DNA of 64,000 nucleotides, taken from NCBI GenBank assembly GCA_003134995.1, contig PLDC01000025.1:368882-432881 (forward strand), written 5' to 3'. The notes under the pieces are model-generated. The model did no database searches, was not told the DNA's origin, and worked only from the letters and a program-made list of their open reading frames with translations. Made by a program: the position numbers and the translations under genes. How positions within the stretch are numbered: position 1 is the stretch's first letter; the number at the start of each line of letters is the position of its first letter. The stretch comes from Acidobacteriaceae bacterium. Its GTDB lineage: Bacteria; Acidobacteriota; Terriglobia; Terriglobales; Acidobacteriaceae. This document shows positions 34,287-43,562 of the stretch, one piece after another.

Positions 34287-35984
34287 ATGGTCCTGAATGC
34301 GATAAGCCGTGGGAAGTCATCCGGCTCTGGTGTGTTTCCGGCGCTCGTGCTGGTGCAAGGCAACGAGCAGCGAAACATCGTCCTCAACCGGACTCCGTTC
34401 AGCGTCGGCCGCAAGGTCGACAAAGATCTGGTCATCGCCGATCCTCGCGTCTCGCGCGATCACGCCCTCATCGTGCTGGAGGAAGAGGGATTCTTTCTCG
34501 TCGATCAAGGCAGCAAGCACGGCACGTTCGTCAACGGAGAACGCATTCAGCGGCAGAAGCTTGAGCGGAACGATCGCCTGGAGTTTGGCGCGCGCGATTC
34601 AACCTATGCCATTTTCAATCCGGCTCACGGCACCTCGAATACGGCCCGCGAATTTCTCAGCCAAATTTCCGGCATTCAGATCTCGCAGGAAGCCACCGAC
34701 CTTGAAAAGTTGACTTTGTTTCTGGAAGCGGCGCGCAAGTTGAACACTGCGGGCGTGCTCGATGAAATCCTGATGACTATGCTCGAGGTGACGCTGCGCC
34801 TGACGCGCGCCGAGCGCGGTTACGTTTTTCTCAAAGATGACGAAGGCAACCTGCGCCTCGCCGCGGGACGCAACAGTAAAGGCGAAGCGCTGCTCGACGA
34901 CAAGACCATCTCGCATTCGGCCCTCGACGAATCCCTGCGTTCGAACTCTGAATTTCTGCTCACCGATACCGGCAGTTCCATGGATCTCGCCGCCCGGCAA
35001 AGCATCGTCGCCTACGATCTGCGCACTGTGATTTGCATTCCATTGCGCAAGCGGCAGGTGCAGGCCGTCCGCGACCAGCAAACCCCGGGGCCGAATGCCG
35101 TCTCCGAGGTAGCCGGAGTTCTGTATGTGGACTCGCGCTTTGCTTCGCGCGAATTTTCCGGAGTCGGCCACGATATTCTCCGCGCCATCGCGACAGAAGC
35201 CGGTTCGCTCATCGAGAACGCCCGGCTGGTACAGGCCGAGGAAGAATCGCGGCGCTACCAGCAGGAACTCTCCATTGCCGCCAGCATCCAGCAGCGCTTG
35301 ATGCAAGTGAAGATTCCCGACGTGCCGTTCGCCAAACTCCGCGGCAAAAATCTCTCTTGTAAAGAAATTGGTGGCGACTTCTTCGACGCGATCAACACCA
35401 AAGAAGGACTAGCTGTGGTGCTCGCCGATGTGAGCGGCAAGGGAGTCTCGGCCGCGCTGCTCGCTTCCACGTTGCAGGGCATGATTTATTCGCACTTGAG
35501 TTCCGGCATGCCGCTGTTGGACGTCGTCGCTGCCGTGAACCACTTCTTTACGGAAAAACTCGTCGGAGAAAAGTATGCGACCGTCCTCCTGGCGCGCCTG
35601 CGAAAAGATGGCGATCTCGAATATGTGAATTGCGGCCACGTGCAACCCCTGCTGGTCTGTGGCGGAGAGGTGATGCGTCCTCCGCACGGCAACGTGCCGG
35701 TAGGTCTGCTCGCAGATGCGACATTTGAAAGCGCCCGCTGCCAGCTCAATTCGGGCGACCGCTTCATCCTGGTGACCGACGGCGTGACTGAAGCAGAAAA
35801 CTCAACGGGCGATTTCTTCGAAGACTTCAGGCTTGAGGCGGCTGCGGCCAAGGCTCCTACGCTCGAAGGAATTTTCTCAGCCGTTACGGAATTCTGCGCC
35901 GGCAATCCCTTGAGCGACGACTGCACGGTCGTGGAACTGATTTACTCGACCGCCGCAGAGCCGCAGCCTCCAGTGAGCGGGTGA
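34287..35984 (+). CDS. FHA-GAF-PP2C (RsbU/SpoIIE-type) phosphatase
   Basis: A 565-aa signalling protein. FHA domain at about 15-115 (FSVGRKVDKDLVIADPRVSRDH; GSKHGTFVNGE) binds phosphothreonine. A GAF domain at about 130-310 (LEKLTLFLEAARKLN; GYVFLKDDEG; VAGVLYVDSRF) is followed by a helical linker (EEESRRYQQELSIAASIQQRLM) and a PP2C-like SpoIIE domain (GGDFFD; LADVSGKGVSAALLAS; ILVTDGVTEAEN; SDDCTVV) with the metal-binding aspartates. It likely dephosphorylates an anti-sigma-factor antagonist or similar partner; no such partner is adjacent. ATG 34287 is preferred over an upstream in-frame TTG at 34263. Confidence 0.93.
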   Translation: MVLNAISRGKSSGSGVFPALVLVQGNEQRNIVLNRTPFSVGRKVDKDLVIADPRVSRDHALIVLEEEGFFLVDQGSKHGTFVNGERIQRQKLERNDRLEFGARDSTYAIFNPAHGTSNTAREFLSQISGIQISQEATDLEKLTLFLEAARKLNTAGVLDEILMTMLEVTLRLTRAERGYVFLKDDEGNLRLAAGRNSKGEALLDDKTISHSALDESLRSNSEFLLTDTGSSMDLAARQSIVAYDLRTVICIPLRKRQVQAVRDQQTPGPNAVSEVAGVLYVDSRFASREFSGVGHDILRAIATEAGSLIENARLVQAEEESRRYQQELSIAASIQQRLMQVKIPDVPFAKLRGKNLSCKEIGGDFFDAINTKEGLAVVLADVSGKGVSAALLASTLQGMIYSHLSSGMPLLDVVAAVNHFFTEKLVGEKYATVLLARLRKDGDLEYVNCGHVQPLLVCGGEVMRPPHGNVPVGLLADATFESARCQLNSGDRFILVTDGVTEAENSTGDFFEDFRLEAAAAKAPTLEGIFSAVTEFCAGNPLSDDCTVVELIYSTAAEPQPPVSG

Positions 35985-36012
35985 CGGCAAGTAGTATGTA
36001 AAGAGGTGATCC

Positions 36013-36639
36013 GTGACGAAGCCTCGTTCTTTCCGATCTTCATTCCTTGTCCTCGGCATTAGCGCCGTATTTGTGAGCCTCGCGTTTTGTTGCTTCGCGC
36101 ACGCACAAACCTACTACCCGAACACAGAAGTCCGCATCAGCGATCTGCCGTCGGTGACGGCGAAATCCAAAGACGCCTCCGACGTGCTAGCAGCTTCATT
36201 GGAGATCATTCTCCGCGATAAAGATATTTGCTGCGGGAAGAACTCTGCTCTTGAAGACGATGTCCAAAGAGCGGATTCCAAATCTTTGAAAGATGTTGCC
36301 ACCAGGCTCCAGGGAAGGCATGTGTTGAGCGATGGCCGCCCCATCATGGTCACGGCGGAATATGTTCCGGCGACTTCGCTCGTCGGCGGCACGTTTATCG
36401 GCACGCTCAACGATAAACAACCACTGCTCATGGAGTGGAATTCTCACTTGTATGTTGTCTACGGAGTGATCTACAGCACGATCTATTCTCCCGAGGGCGG
36501 CAGAACGGACTCGATCTTCAAGATATTTCTTCTGAACCCGCGATATTCCGACCAGCGCCGGGAAGTGACTTTCAATCGGCAAACGGATGATTGGGGGAAG
36601 GTGCAAGGTCTGTTAACGCTGAAGGCGGTGCCGCAGTAG
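36013..36639 (+). CDS. Exported hypothetical protein
   Basis: A 208-aa protein with a signal peptide (about 1-32, FLVLGISAVFVSLAFCCFAHAQ). The mature part has two cysteines in a CC pair (DICCGKNS), and a mixed alpha/beta pattern; I recognise no family. GTG 36013 follows AGAGGTG at good distance. It lies 28 bp after the phosphatase gene, so it may be co-transcribed, and converges with the GH15 gene. Confidence 0.7.
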   Translation: MTKPRSFRSSFLVLGISAVFVSLAFCCFAHAQTYYPNTEVRISDLPSVTAKSKDASDVLAASLEIILRDKDICCGKNSALEDDVQRADSKSLKDVATRLQGRHVLSDGRPIMVTAEYVPATSLVGGTFIGTLNDKQPLLMEWNSHLYVVYGVIYSTIYSPEGGRTDSIFKIFLLNPRYSDQRREVTFNRQTDDWGKVQGLLTLKAVPQ

Positions 36640-36651
36640 ATACTGCCCTGC

Positions 36652-39057
36652 TTACTCCACAGTCACCGTGTAGTCCGTACCCTCCCAACGATTCTCCTGC
36701 GGCCAGTAAAACGTAAATACGACTTGCCCTCCCGATGGCAACGAGGCAGTCGGCAAATCGAGTATGTAGGTCCCGAGCCCGGTGTCGCGAGTCTCGGTGT
36801 CAGTGGAACTTTTCCAGCCGTCGATACTCCAGCGCACCGTCCCCGGAGTCAGCAGAACAATGCGCAGCTTTTTGTATCGTGGCAGCGAGCGGGCCTTGTT
36901 GTTAAACCTCCATCCGAAGACTTGTCGCGTGTGCTTCTCTACCAGATAGCGTTGTACGGTCTGCGGAGGCTGGTCAAAAATCTTGCCGTCACGCATTGAT
37001 CGGCGCAACTTCACATACTCGGAATGGGCCCAAACCAATGGACAGGCCGATCCCGTAGGCTTGCCGCGGAAAAGTTCTGAAGCGGGGATATCATCTGCGT
37101 CCCAGACTTGCTCGGGCAGCAGACGGCCCTCGCCGGCTGTACAGTTCTCCATCATCGTCAGCAAGGCTTCGGCTTCTTTGGGCCGCCCCGCCGCCAATTC
37201 ATAGTGAGCACGCTCGCCTGCCAGCAGCGGCCAGGGACGCCCGATGCCAGTGCCATCGAAAGGCGAACCATCTTTATGCTCGCCATAACCGTCACCGTTG
37301 TAGCGATACCAGCACGCACCCTGCGGAAGTTGTACGCGCAGCAAAGCGTCGATGACGCGAACCGTATCGAGAATGCGTGGATCGTCGGGAGCTCGCAATC
37401 CAAATCGAACCAGCGCTAGTGCATCTGGACTGATGATATGCAGCGCTCGCTCCGGATTTTCCCCAGGCGGTCGGTTCTTGATGGGAACGAATCCTTGCGT
37501 CGGCGAGGCTGCGGTGTCGGCATCCGGCGGAGCGATGCGCACGTAATAGCCCTTGACGCCGACTTGCTGCGCCAGTTCGCCGCCGGTGGCGTAAATCCAG
37601 CGCTCGATATTGTCGTTCCATGCATCGGCCGCGTCGCGAAGAATCGAGGCTTGATCGGAGTGTCCGGTTAACTCCGCAATGTCGGCCGCGGCCAGCAGCG
37701 CCGAAATCTCCGCTGCCAATGTGAACGGTGAATAACCCGCCTCTTCTTCCCATCGATCCTGCTGCGTAACCGGACCGTTGCGCAGAATGTAGCTGGCGGC
37801 ATTGCGCACCATCGGCCACCAGCGCTCCAGTTTGCCCAGGTCCGGCGCGGCTTCACGGCGCAGTAAATCGAGCAGCAGAATCGGAAATGCGGTTTCGTCC
37901 ATCTGCACGCCGCTCCAATAAGCGCGCCCGTCGAGCCAGAGATTCTGTGCCCAGTTACCCGCCGCCTCCTGCGTAGATTCCAAATAGCGAAGCACTCTCA
38001 CGGCGTCAGTAACTGCGCCGGCCGCCAGCAAAGCCCCAGCAGTCTCTACCAGATCTCGCGGCCACACCAGGTGATAGCCGCCGAGATCCTCATCGCCTTT
38101 GTTAAAACCCCACGGAATCGAGAGGCTGGCAATGATGCCGCCGAGAAAATCCTTGGACTCGTGCGTGCGCAAGACCGCGGTCGAAGCTCGGTAAAGATCG
38201 TACTCGCGCTTCGGTTCATCAAGTTTGAGCAGCTCGTTCTGCCAGCTTTCCCACTCGGCCACGTAGTATTCGCGAATCTTCGTGTAGTCCTCGAGCAAGC
38301 TGGAGCGCACGTTCTGCCCGGCCTCGCTCCAGATTCCGCCGAATCCCAAAGCCAGCAAGAATTCCCCATTACAGGCCTCGAGGTCGATCTCACCCGTGCA
38401 GGCGAGGTTGCCATTCTCCGCGCGGTCGTATTCCCATTCCATCTGGAAATGAGTGGAAAGATCCTGCCATCCGTCGGAAACGCCCACGAATCCCACGGAC
38501 ATCTTTTTCCATGGCGCCGAGCAGCCCACTGCTAGCGCCGTTCCGTCGCGCTCCGCGAAGAACATGGGCACGCCTTTGTAATCGCCGACCCAGCCTGTAT
38601 TGTGATAACCGAAGTTTGCCAGGTGCGGCGAGAGCAATGCGTATAGACGATAGTCGGCGAGCTGCCCCTGCAACGGTTCGAAACGGATTTTCTGGAGCAC
38701 CACGTTACGCAGGGGAACGGTGAGAACTTCTTTGTGGATGCGATAGCGACCGCCGATCTCAGTATTAGTCAGTTCAAATGCAGGTACGCCCGGCTCGAAC
38801 GGCTTGTTCTCAAAAGTGCAGTGTCGTTTCTCCTCGGAGAAGAACGCGCGCCCATCGGTAACCAGCAAGCCGAAATCGCGGGTGCAGGCCTGGTCGACTC
38901 GCGGGAAATACACTTCATTCAGGATGCCGTGACTCAGCGTGAACCAGACCTTGCTGTGCGGGTTCAACGCAGTTCCGGCGCCCGTTTTAGCGCTTGACGT
39001 CCAGCGGGGGGAGATCCCGGGCCAGCCCGGAGCGTAACGCGTCGGAGAATCGCTCAT
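36652..39057 (-). CDS. GH15 glucoamylase/glucodextranase-like enzyme
   Basis: An 801-aa glycoside hydrolase. N-terminal beta-sandwich domain (residues about 1-270; APGWPGISPRWTSSAKTGAGTA, SHGILNEVYFPRVDQACTRDFGLLV) as in bacterial glucoamylases and glucodextranases, then the alpha/alpha-barrel. LVWPRDLVETAGALLAAG is the substrate loop; VQMDETAFPILLL and LLPEQVWDAD carry the presumed general acid and general base glutamates. It ends with a short beta domain (GTVRWSIDGWKSSTDTETRDTGLGTY). No signal peptide is seen, so cytoplasmic action on glycogen or trehalose-like glucans is likely. Confidence 0.9.
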   Translation of the reverse strand: MSDSPTRYAPGWPGISPRWTSSAKTGAGTALNPHSKVWFTLSHGILNEVYFPRVDQACTRDFGLLVTDGRAFFSEEKRHCTFENKPFEPGVPAFELTNTEIGGRYRIHKEVLTVPLRNVVLQKIRFEPLQGQLADYRLYALLSPHLANFGYHNTGWVGDYKGVPMFFAERDGTALAVGCSAPWKKMSVGFVGVSDGWQDLSTHFQMEWEYDRAENGNLACTGEIDLEACNGEFLLALGFGGIWSEAGQNVRSSLLEDYTKIREYYVAEWESWQNELLKLDEPKREYDLYRASTAVLRTHESKDFLGGIIASLSIPWGFNKGDEDLGGYHLVWPRDLVETAGALLAAGAVTDAVRVLRYLESTQEAAGNWAQNLWLDGRAYWSGVQMDETAFPILLLDLLRREAAPDLGKLERWWPMVRNAASYILRNGPVTQQDRWEEEAGYSPFTLAAEISALLAAADIAELTGHSDQASILRDAADAWNDNIERWIYATGGELAQQVGVKGYYVRIAPPDADTAASPTQGFVPIKNRPPGENPERALHIISPDALALVRFGLRAPDDPRILDTVRVIDALLRVQLPQGACWYRYNGDGYGEHKDGSPFDGTGIGRPWPLLAGERAHYELAAGRPKEAEALLTMMENCTAGEGRLLPEQVWDADDIPASELFRGKPTGSACPLVWAHSEYVKLRRSMRDGKIFDQPPQTVQRYLVEKHTRQVFGWRFNNKARSLPRYKKLRIVLLTPGTVRWSIDGWKSSTDTETRDTGLGTYILDLPTASLPSGGQVVFTFYWPQENRWEGTDYTVTVE

Positions 39058-39094
39058 ATTCGTTGCATCGGAGCGTGGGTTTCAAAAAGTAATG

Positions 39095-39122
39095 TTGCGT
39101 TCCCGCGGAAACACGCGATAAT
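39095..39122 (+). promoter_or_regulatory. Possible promoter of the helical-repeat protein gene
   Basis: TTGCGT (39095-39100) and GATAAT (39117-39122) with 16 bp between. AAAGGA follows at 39124-39129 and the ATG is at 39139, so the transcript leader would be very short. The match is moderate. Confidence 0.4.
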
Positions 39123-39138
39123 AAAGGAACCCAAACGG

Positions 39139-40032
39139 ATGCGCATGCCAACTACTGTCCTGTCGAAATCGGCCTCAGCCGTTGGTATGGTAGCAGCCTT
39201 GGGGCTGGTCCTCTCATTTTGCGCTTCGGCGAGTGCCGCTGCTCCTCCCGATATCAGCGCCAGCACCAGTCTGGACCACGGATTCCTCGGGCTCTACAAC
39301 CTCGATTTCGCGGGCGCTCAAAAAGATTTCACGTCTTGGGAACGCCAGCATCCTGACGATCCGGTCGGACCCGTCAGCGAGGCTGCCGGATTTCTTTTTT
39401 CGGAGTTCAACCGCCTGGGCGTTCTGGAATCGCAGTTCTTCGAGAATGACGACGCCTTCAGCGCGCGCTCGAAACTGAATCCCGATCCCGCAGTCCACGA
39501 CCGTTTTCAGAGCGCGCTCGACCGCGCGCAACAACTGGCTCGAACCCGCCTGAGTAAAGATGCCAAGGACAAGGACGCGCTCTTTGCCATGGCTCTTGCC
39601 TCGGGCTTGCAGGCCGACTACGCAGCCTTGATCGAAAAGAAGAACCTGGCTTCCTTGCACTTCACGAAAGAGGCATCCGTCTGGGGACAGCAGCTTCTCG
39701 CTATCTGCAACGATTGTTCCGATGTGCTGGTGGCGACTGGATTCAGCAAGTACCTTATCGGTAGCATGACAGTGCCGGTGCGCTGGCTTCTGCGCATGGG
39801 CGGATTGCCCGGCGACAAGGAGGGCGGCATTGAGGACTTGAAGGTTACCGCCGAACACGGCCGTTATCTCAAACCTTTCGCGCGCATTCTGCTGGCGATT
39901 GCCTATGTGCGCGATAAGGACAAGACCCGTGCTCTCGAGCTGCTTACCTCGCTGCGTACCCAGTTTCCCGGCAATACTCTTTTTCCCCAGGAGATTGCGC
40001 GTTTGACGCCTTCAGTTACGTCTACGCATTAA
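39139..40032 (+). CDS. Exported helical-repeat protein of unknown function
   Basis: A 297-aa protein. Signal peptide about 1-34 (GMVAALGLVLSFCASASAAA). The mature protein has TPR-like helical text: LGLYNLDFAGAQKDFTSWERQHPDDPVGPVSEAAGFLFSEF and FARILLAIAYVRDKDKTRALELLTSLRTQFP. It probably binds proteins or peptides in the periplasm. Similar proteins are, to my memory, common in Acidobacteria without assigned roles. It sits before the Pho-box and pstS, with 34 bp to the Pho-box-like site. Confidence 0.7.
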   Translation: MRMPTTVLSKSASAVGMVAALGLVLSFCASASAAAPPDISASTSLDHGFLGLYNLDFAGAQKDFTSWERQHPDDPVGPVSEAAGFLFSEFNRLGVLESQFFENDDAFSARSKLNPDPAVHDRFQSALDRAQQLARTRLSKDAKDKDALFAMALASGLQADYAALIEKKNLASLHFTKEASVWGQQLLAICNDCSDVLVATGFSKYLIGSMTVPVRWLLRMGGLPGDKEGGIEDLKVTAEHGRYLKPFARILLAIAYVRDKDKTRALELLTSLRTQFPGNTLFPQEIARLTPSVTSTH

Positions 40033-40066
40033 GTGAGCGGGCCCATTCATCAGAAATTCACCCGTT

Positions 40067-40084
40067 TGTAACTGTGCTGTAACA
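40067..40084 (+). promoter_or_regulatory. Pho-box-like site upstream of pstS
   Basis: TGTAACT (40067-40073), GTGC, TGTAACA (40078-40084): two 7-bp direct repeats 11 bp apart, which is the architecture of PhoB/PhoP boxes. It lies 48 bp upstream of the pstS start. Phosphate-starvation induction is inferred. Confidence 0.65.
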
Positions 40085-40131
40085 CAGTGCCAATAGAAAC
40101 GAGCATATCGATTCTTAGGAGAAATCATCGC

Positions 40132-41172
40132 ATGATGCGCAGACTCACCCTATGCGCCATTCTCACTCTGGCCCTTACCGCCTGCAACCGCTCCGAACAA
40201 CCGAAGCCGCCCCAGGCCGGGCTGAACGGCGCTGGCGCAACATTTCCCAATCCCATGTACTCGAAGTGGTTCAGCGAATATCACAAGCTGCACCCGGATA
40301 TCGAAATCAATTACCAGTCCATCGGCAGCGGCGGAGGCATTCGCCAGGTGACGGAAGCAACGGTGGATTTCGGCGCGAGTGACATGCCCATGACCGACGC
40401 ACAACTCGCTGAAGCTCAAACTAAGCTGAACACAAAAGTGCTCAACATCCCCACCGTGCTCGGTGCAGTTGTGCCCGCTTATAACGTCCCAGGCGTCACC
40501 GAAGAGATAAAGTTCACCCCCGATGCGCTGGCCGGAATTTATCTGGGAAAAATTACGAAGTGGAATGACAAAGCGATCACCAGCGCAAATCCCGGCATCA
40601 AGTTTCCCGACAAACCCATTATCGTGGTTCACCGTTCCGAGGGCAGTGGAACCACCTTCATCTGGACCGACTATCTCTCCAAGGTCAGCGCGGACTGGAA
40701 GAGCCAGGTCGGCAGCGGCACAGCCGTCAAGTGGCCGGTCGGGCTCGGCGGAAAGGGCAACGAACAAGTCGCCGGAACGGTTCGCCAGGAAGAGGGAGCC
40801 ATCGGATACATCGAACTCATTTACGCGCTGCAGAATAACATTACATTCGGAAGTGTTCGCAACGCCGATGGAAATTTTCTGAAAGCATCGCTCGAGGGCG
40901 TAACCGCAGCCGCCGCCTCCGTGCCAGATCTTCCGCCAGATTTCCGCGTTTCTATTACCAACGCCCCGGGCAAAGACGCATATCCGATTTCCAGCTTCAC
41001 TTACCTGCTGATTCCGGAGCAGTCGAAAGATCCGGCCAAAGGCAAAATCCTCGCGGATTTCCTAAACTGGATGGTCACCGATGGGCAAAAGATGACGAAT
41101 GCGCTGAGCTATTCGCCGCTGCCAGACGCTGTCGTACAAAAGGTTAAGGAAACCATTAAGCAAGTGAAGTAA
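40132..41172 (+). CDS. pstS: Phosphate-binding lipoprotein PstS
   Basis: A 346-aa substrate-binding protein for the Pst phosphate transporter. Signal peptide with lipobox LALTAC, so it is membrane-anchored. The phosphate-binding segments are GAGATFPNPMYSKWF, GSGGGIRQVTEATVDFGASDMPM and VHRSEGSGTTFIWTDYL, all typical of PstS. Start ATG 40132 has AGGAGA 9 nt upstream. The permease genes are not adjacent but lie 5.5 kb downstream, after polyphosphate genes. A Pho-box-like site precedes it. Confidence 0.96.
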   Translation: MMRRLTLCAILTLALTACNRSEQPKPPQAGLNGAGATFPNPMYSKWFSEYHKLHPDIEINYQSIGSGGGIRQVTEATVDFGASDMPMTDAQLAEAQTKLNTKVLNIPTVLGAVVPAYNVPGVTEEIKFTPDALAGIYLGKITKWNDKAITSANPGIKFPDKPIIVVHRSEGSGTTFIWTDYLSKVSADWKSQVGSGTAVKWPVGLGGKGNEQVAGTVRQEEGAIGYIELIYALQNNITFGSVRNADGNFLKASLEGVTAAAASVPDLPPDFRVSITNAPGKDAYPISSFTYLLIPEQSKDPAKGKILADFLNWMVTDGQKMTNALSYSPLPDAVVQKVKETIKQVK

Positions 41173-41183
41173 GTGAATGAAAA

Positions 41184-41272
41184 CAGTGGTCAATGATTAG
41201 TGGCCAGTGATCGGTGAAACTCTTCGGCGTCAGGTTTTTGCTGACCACTGACCACTGCATCACTAACCACTG
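41184..41272. repeat. Word-type inverted repeat (CAGTGGTCA family)
   Basis: About 30 bp from 41184 (CAGTGGTCAATGAT...) pair with 41241-41272 (CTGACCACTGACCACTG...), at roughly 25 of 32 positions with one indel and a loop of about 27 nt. Each arm itself reiterates AGTGG/CCACT words. It lies in the 227-bp gap between pstS and ppk. Confidence 0.7.
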
Positions 41273-41287
41273 CTCCTCCAGATGTTT

Positions 41288-41293
41288 TATAAT
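41288..41293 (+). promoter_or_regulatory. Candidate -10 element upstream of ppk
   Basis: A perfect TATAAT at 41288-41293, about 107 nt before the ppk start and just after the inverted repeat. No convincing -35 element is seen at the usual distance, so this is only suggestive of a separate ppk promoter. Confidence 0.3.
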
Positions 41294-41399
41294 TGCAATC
41301 GGCAGTTATTTTGGCGGCCGCTTTCGTACCCCGAACAGCATCCCCCTTCGGCAGCATTAAAACTGAGATTGCAGCAACAAACGAGTAAGACCCTCGCAG

Positions 41400-43556
41400 A
41401 TGGCTCGCATTTCGCTGGAAAATCCTGAGTACTATCTCAACCGTGACACCTCTTGGCTCGCGTTCAACGGTCGTGTGCTCGAGGAAGCCGCGGATGAAGG
41501 CAACCCGCTTCTGGAGCGGCTGAAGTTCCTCGCGATTTCCGCCAGCAATCTGGATGAGTTCTTCGAGATTCGCGTAGCCGCCATGATGCAGCAGATCGAA
41601 GACGGCTACAACGAAGCTGGTCCCGATGGATTGACGTTAAGCGAGAAGCGCGACATCCTAGCTCGTCTCACGCACAAGTTCGTCGACCAGCAATATGAGT
41701 CCTGGAATGCCCTGCACCCGGCTCTAGCCGAGCAAGGCGTCCGTATCCTCGGCTTGCATCAGTTGGACGCCGACGCCCGCCGCTTCGTCGATGAGTATTG
41801 CGAAAAAGAGTTGGATCCCCTGCTCACCCCGGTAACGGTCGATCCCACTCATCCCTTTCCGCGGGTAATCAACAAGGCGCTCTGTCTCGGATTTCTTTTG
41901 CGCCGTCGTCGCCGCTCCGCGCTCACGTATACCGGAGTGGTTTCGGTGCCCCGTGCATTGCCGCGCCTCGTGCGGCTGCCCTCTGACTCTACGACCGACT
42001 TCATCTTTCTCGCCGACCTGGTCGCCCACCACGCCCAGAACATGTATCACGGCTACGACATCGTTTCCTCAGCTCCATTCCGCGTTACCCGCAACAGCAA
42101 TCTGTATCTGCAGGAAGAAGAAGCGCGCAATCTTCTCGAATCTGTGCGTACGGAGTTGCACAACCGCCGCAAAGGCGATGCGGTTCGCATGGAAATTGAG
42201 GCCGATGCCGATCCCGAAATTATCGACCGCCTGCGCACCGTGTTCGAACTCGATCCGTGGCAGGTTTTTCCAGTAAACGGCCCGGTCAATTTGTCGCGCC
42301 TGTTTAATGTTTACGAGCAAACGCCGCGCCCCGATCTCAAATATCGCCCCTTCGCTCCGCGCGAATTGCGCCTCACCGCCAAGTCGCAGAACCTTTTTGA
42401 GGAACTTCGCCGGCACGACGTGTTACTGCACCATCCCTTCGATTCCTACGACGCGGTAACGTCGTTCATCGAGTCGGCGGCGGAGGATGAGCACGTCCTC
42501 TCGATCAAGCAGACCCTCTACCGCACCAGCGAGCATTCTTCGATTGTTCCTTCGCTCATGGATGCGGCCTCGCGCAAAGAAGTCACGGCGGTCGTCGAGT
42601 TGAAAGCGCGTTTCGACGAAGCCTCGAATATCCGCTGGGCGCGCGACATGGAAGATGCCGGCGTACAAGTGTTTCACGGACTCGTCGGCCTGAAGACGCA
42701 TTGCAAGCTTTCGCTCCTGGTGCGTCGCGATCCCGATGGCGTCCGCAGCTACGCTCACATCGGAACCGGAAACTACAATGCCACGACGGCGCGCATCTAT
42801 ACCGACCTCAGCCTGTTCACGGCGAATCCCGAGGTCACTCGCGCGGTGCATGACGTCTTCAGTTTCCTCACTGCCTATGCCGAGAACCCAAGCTACAGCC
42901 CATTGCTGGTAGCCCCGCTCGATCTCGCGGAGAAAGTCATCGCCCTGATCGACCGCGAGGCCGACCACGCGCGCCAGGGCCGCCCCGGCCGCATCATCGC
43001 GAAGATGAACGCCCTGCTCGACAAGAACATGATTCAGGCCTTGTATCGAGCGTCTCAAGCCGGAGTGGAGATCGACCTCATCGTGCGCGGTATTTGCGCC
43101 CTTCGTCCGGGAGTTCGCGGTCTCAGCGACCGCATCCGCGTGCGCAGCATCGTAGGCCGTTTCCTCGAGCATAGCCGCATCTACTACTTCGGCAACGGAG
43201 ACGACGAAGAAATCTACATCGGCAGCGCCGACCTGATGCCGCGCAATCTCTACGAGCGCGTCGAAGTTCTTGTGCCGCTGCGCGACGAATTCCTGCGCGA
43301 GCGCGTTCATCGCGAAATTCTCGACGCCTACCTCGCCGATAACCGCAAGGCCCGCATCCTTCTGCGCGATGCCACCTACATCCGCGCCTGGCAGCCCATG
43401 CACGGCAAACGTAATCGCAAACCGCCCACAGGCGCAGCCGCATTCAGCGCGCAGGATTATCTGATCAGCGTAGCCGAAGGCAAACAGCCTGCAGGTTTTG
43501 TTCTGCCTCAAATCCACGCAGGAAAGCGCAAAGCTCCCGCCGGAAGAGTACGATAA
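41400..43556 (+). CDS. ppk: Polyphosphate kinase PPK1
   Basis: A 718-aa enzyme reversibly polymerising the ATP gamma-phosphate into polyphosphate. NRDTSWLAFNGRVLEEA and FLAISASNLDEFFEIR open the N domain; VFHGLVGLKTHCKLSLLVRR carries the histidine that becomes phosphorylated (H434); YAHIGTGNYNATTARIYTD and YFGNGDDEEIYIGSADLMPRNLYERVE form the phospholipase-D-like C domains. All are intact and the length is normal. The ATG at 41400 lacks a strong Shine-Dalgarno. It is followed after 6 nt by sixA. Confidence 0.97.
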   Translation: MARISLENPEYYLNRDTSWLAFNGRVLEEAADEGNPLLERLKFLAISASNLDEFFEIRVAAMMQQIEDGYNEAGPDGLTLSEKRDILARLTHKFVDQQYESWNALHPALAEQGVRILGLHQLDADARRFVDEYCEKELDPLLTPVTVDPTHPFPRVINKALCLGFLLRRRRRSALTYTGVVSVPRALPRLVRLPSDSTTDFIFLADLVAHHAQNMYHGYDIVSSAPFRVTRNSNLYLQEEEARNLLESVRTELHNRRKGDAVRMEIEADADPEIIDRLRTVFELDPWQVFPVNGPVNLSRLFNVYEQTPRPDLKYRPFAPRELRLTAKSQNLFEELRRHDVLLHHPFDSYDAVTSFIESAAEDEHVLSIKQTLYRTSEHSSIVPSLMDAASRKEVTAVVELKARFDEASNIRWARDMEDAGVQVFHGLVGLKTHCKLSLLVRRDPDGVRSYAHIGTGNYNATTARIYTDLSLFTANPEVTRAVHDVFSFLTAYAENPSYSPLLVAPLDLAEKVIALIDREADHARQGRPGRIIAKMNALLDKNMIQALYRASQAGVEIDLIVRGICALRPGVRGLSDRIRVRSIVGRFLEHSRIYYFGNGDDEEIYIGSADLMPRNLYERVEVLVPLRDEFLRERVHREILDAYLADNRKARILLRDATYIRAWQPMHGKRNRKPPTGAAAFSAQDYLISVAEGKQPAGFVLPQIHAGKRKAPAGRVR

Positions 43557-43562
43557 GCTCCG

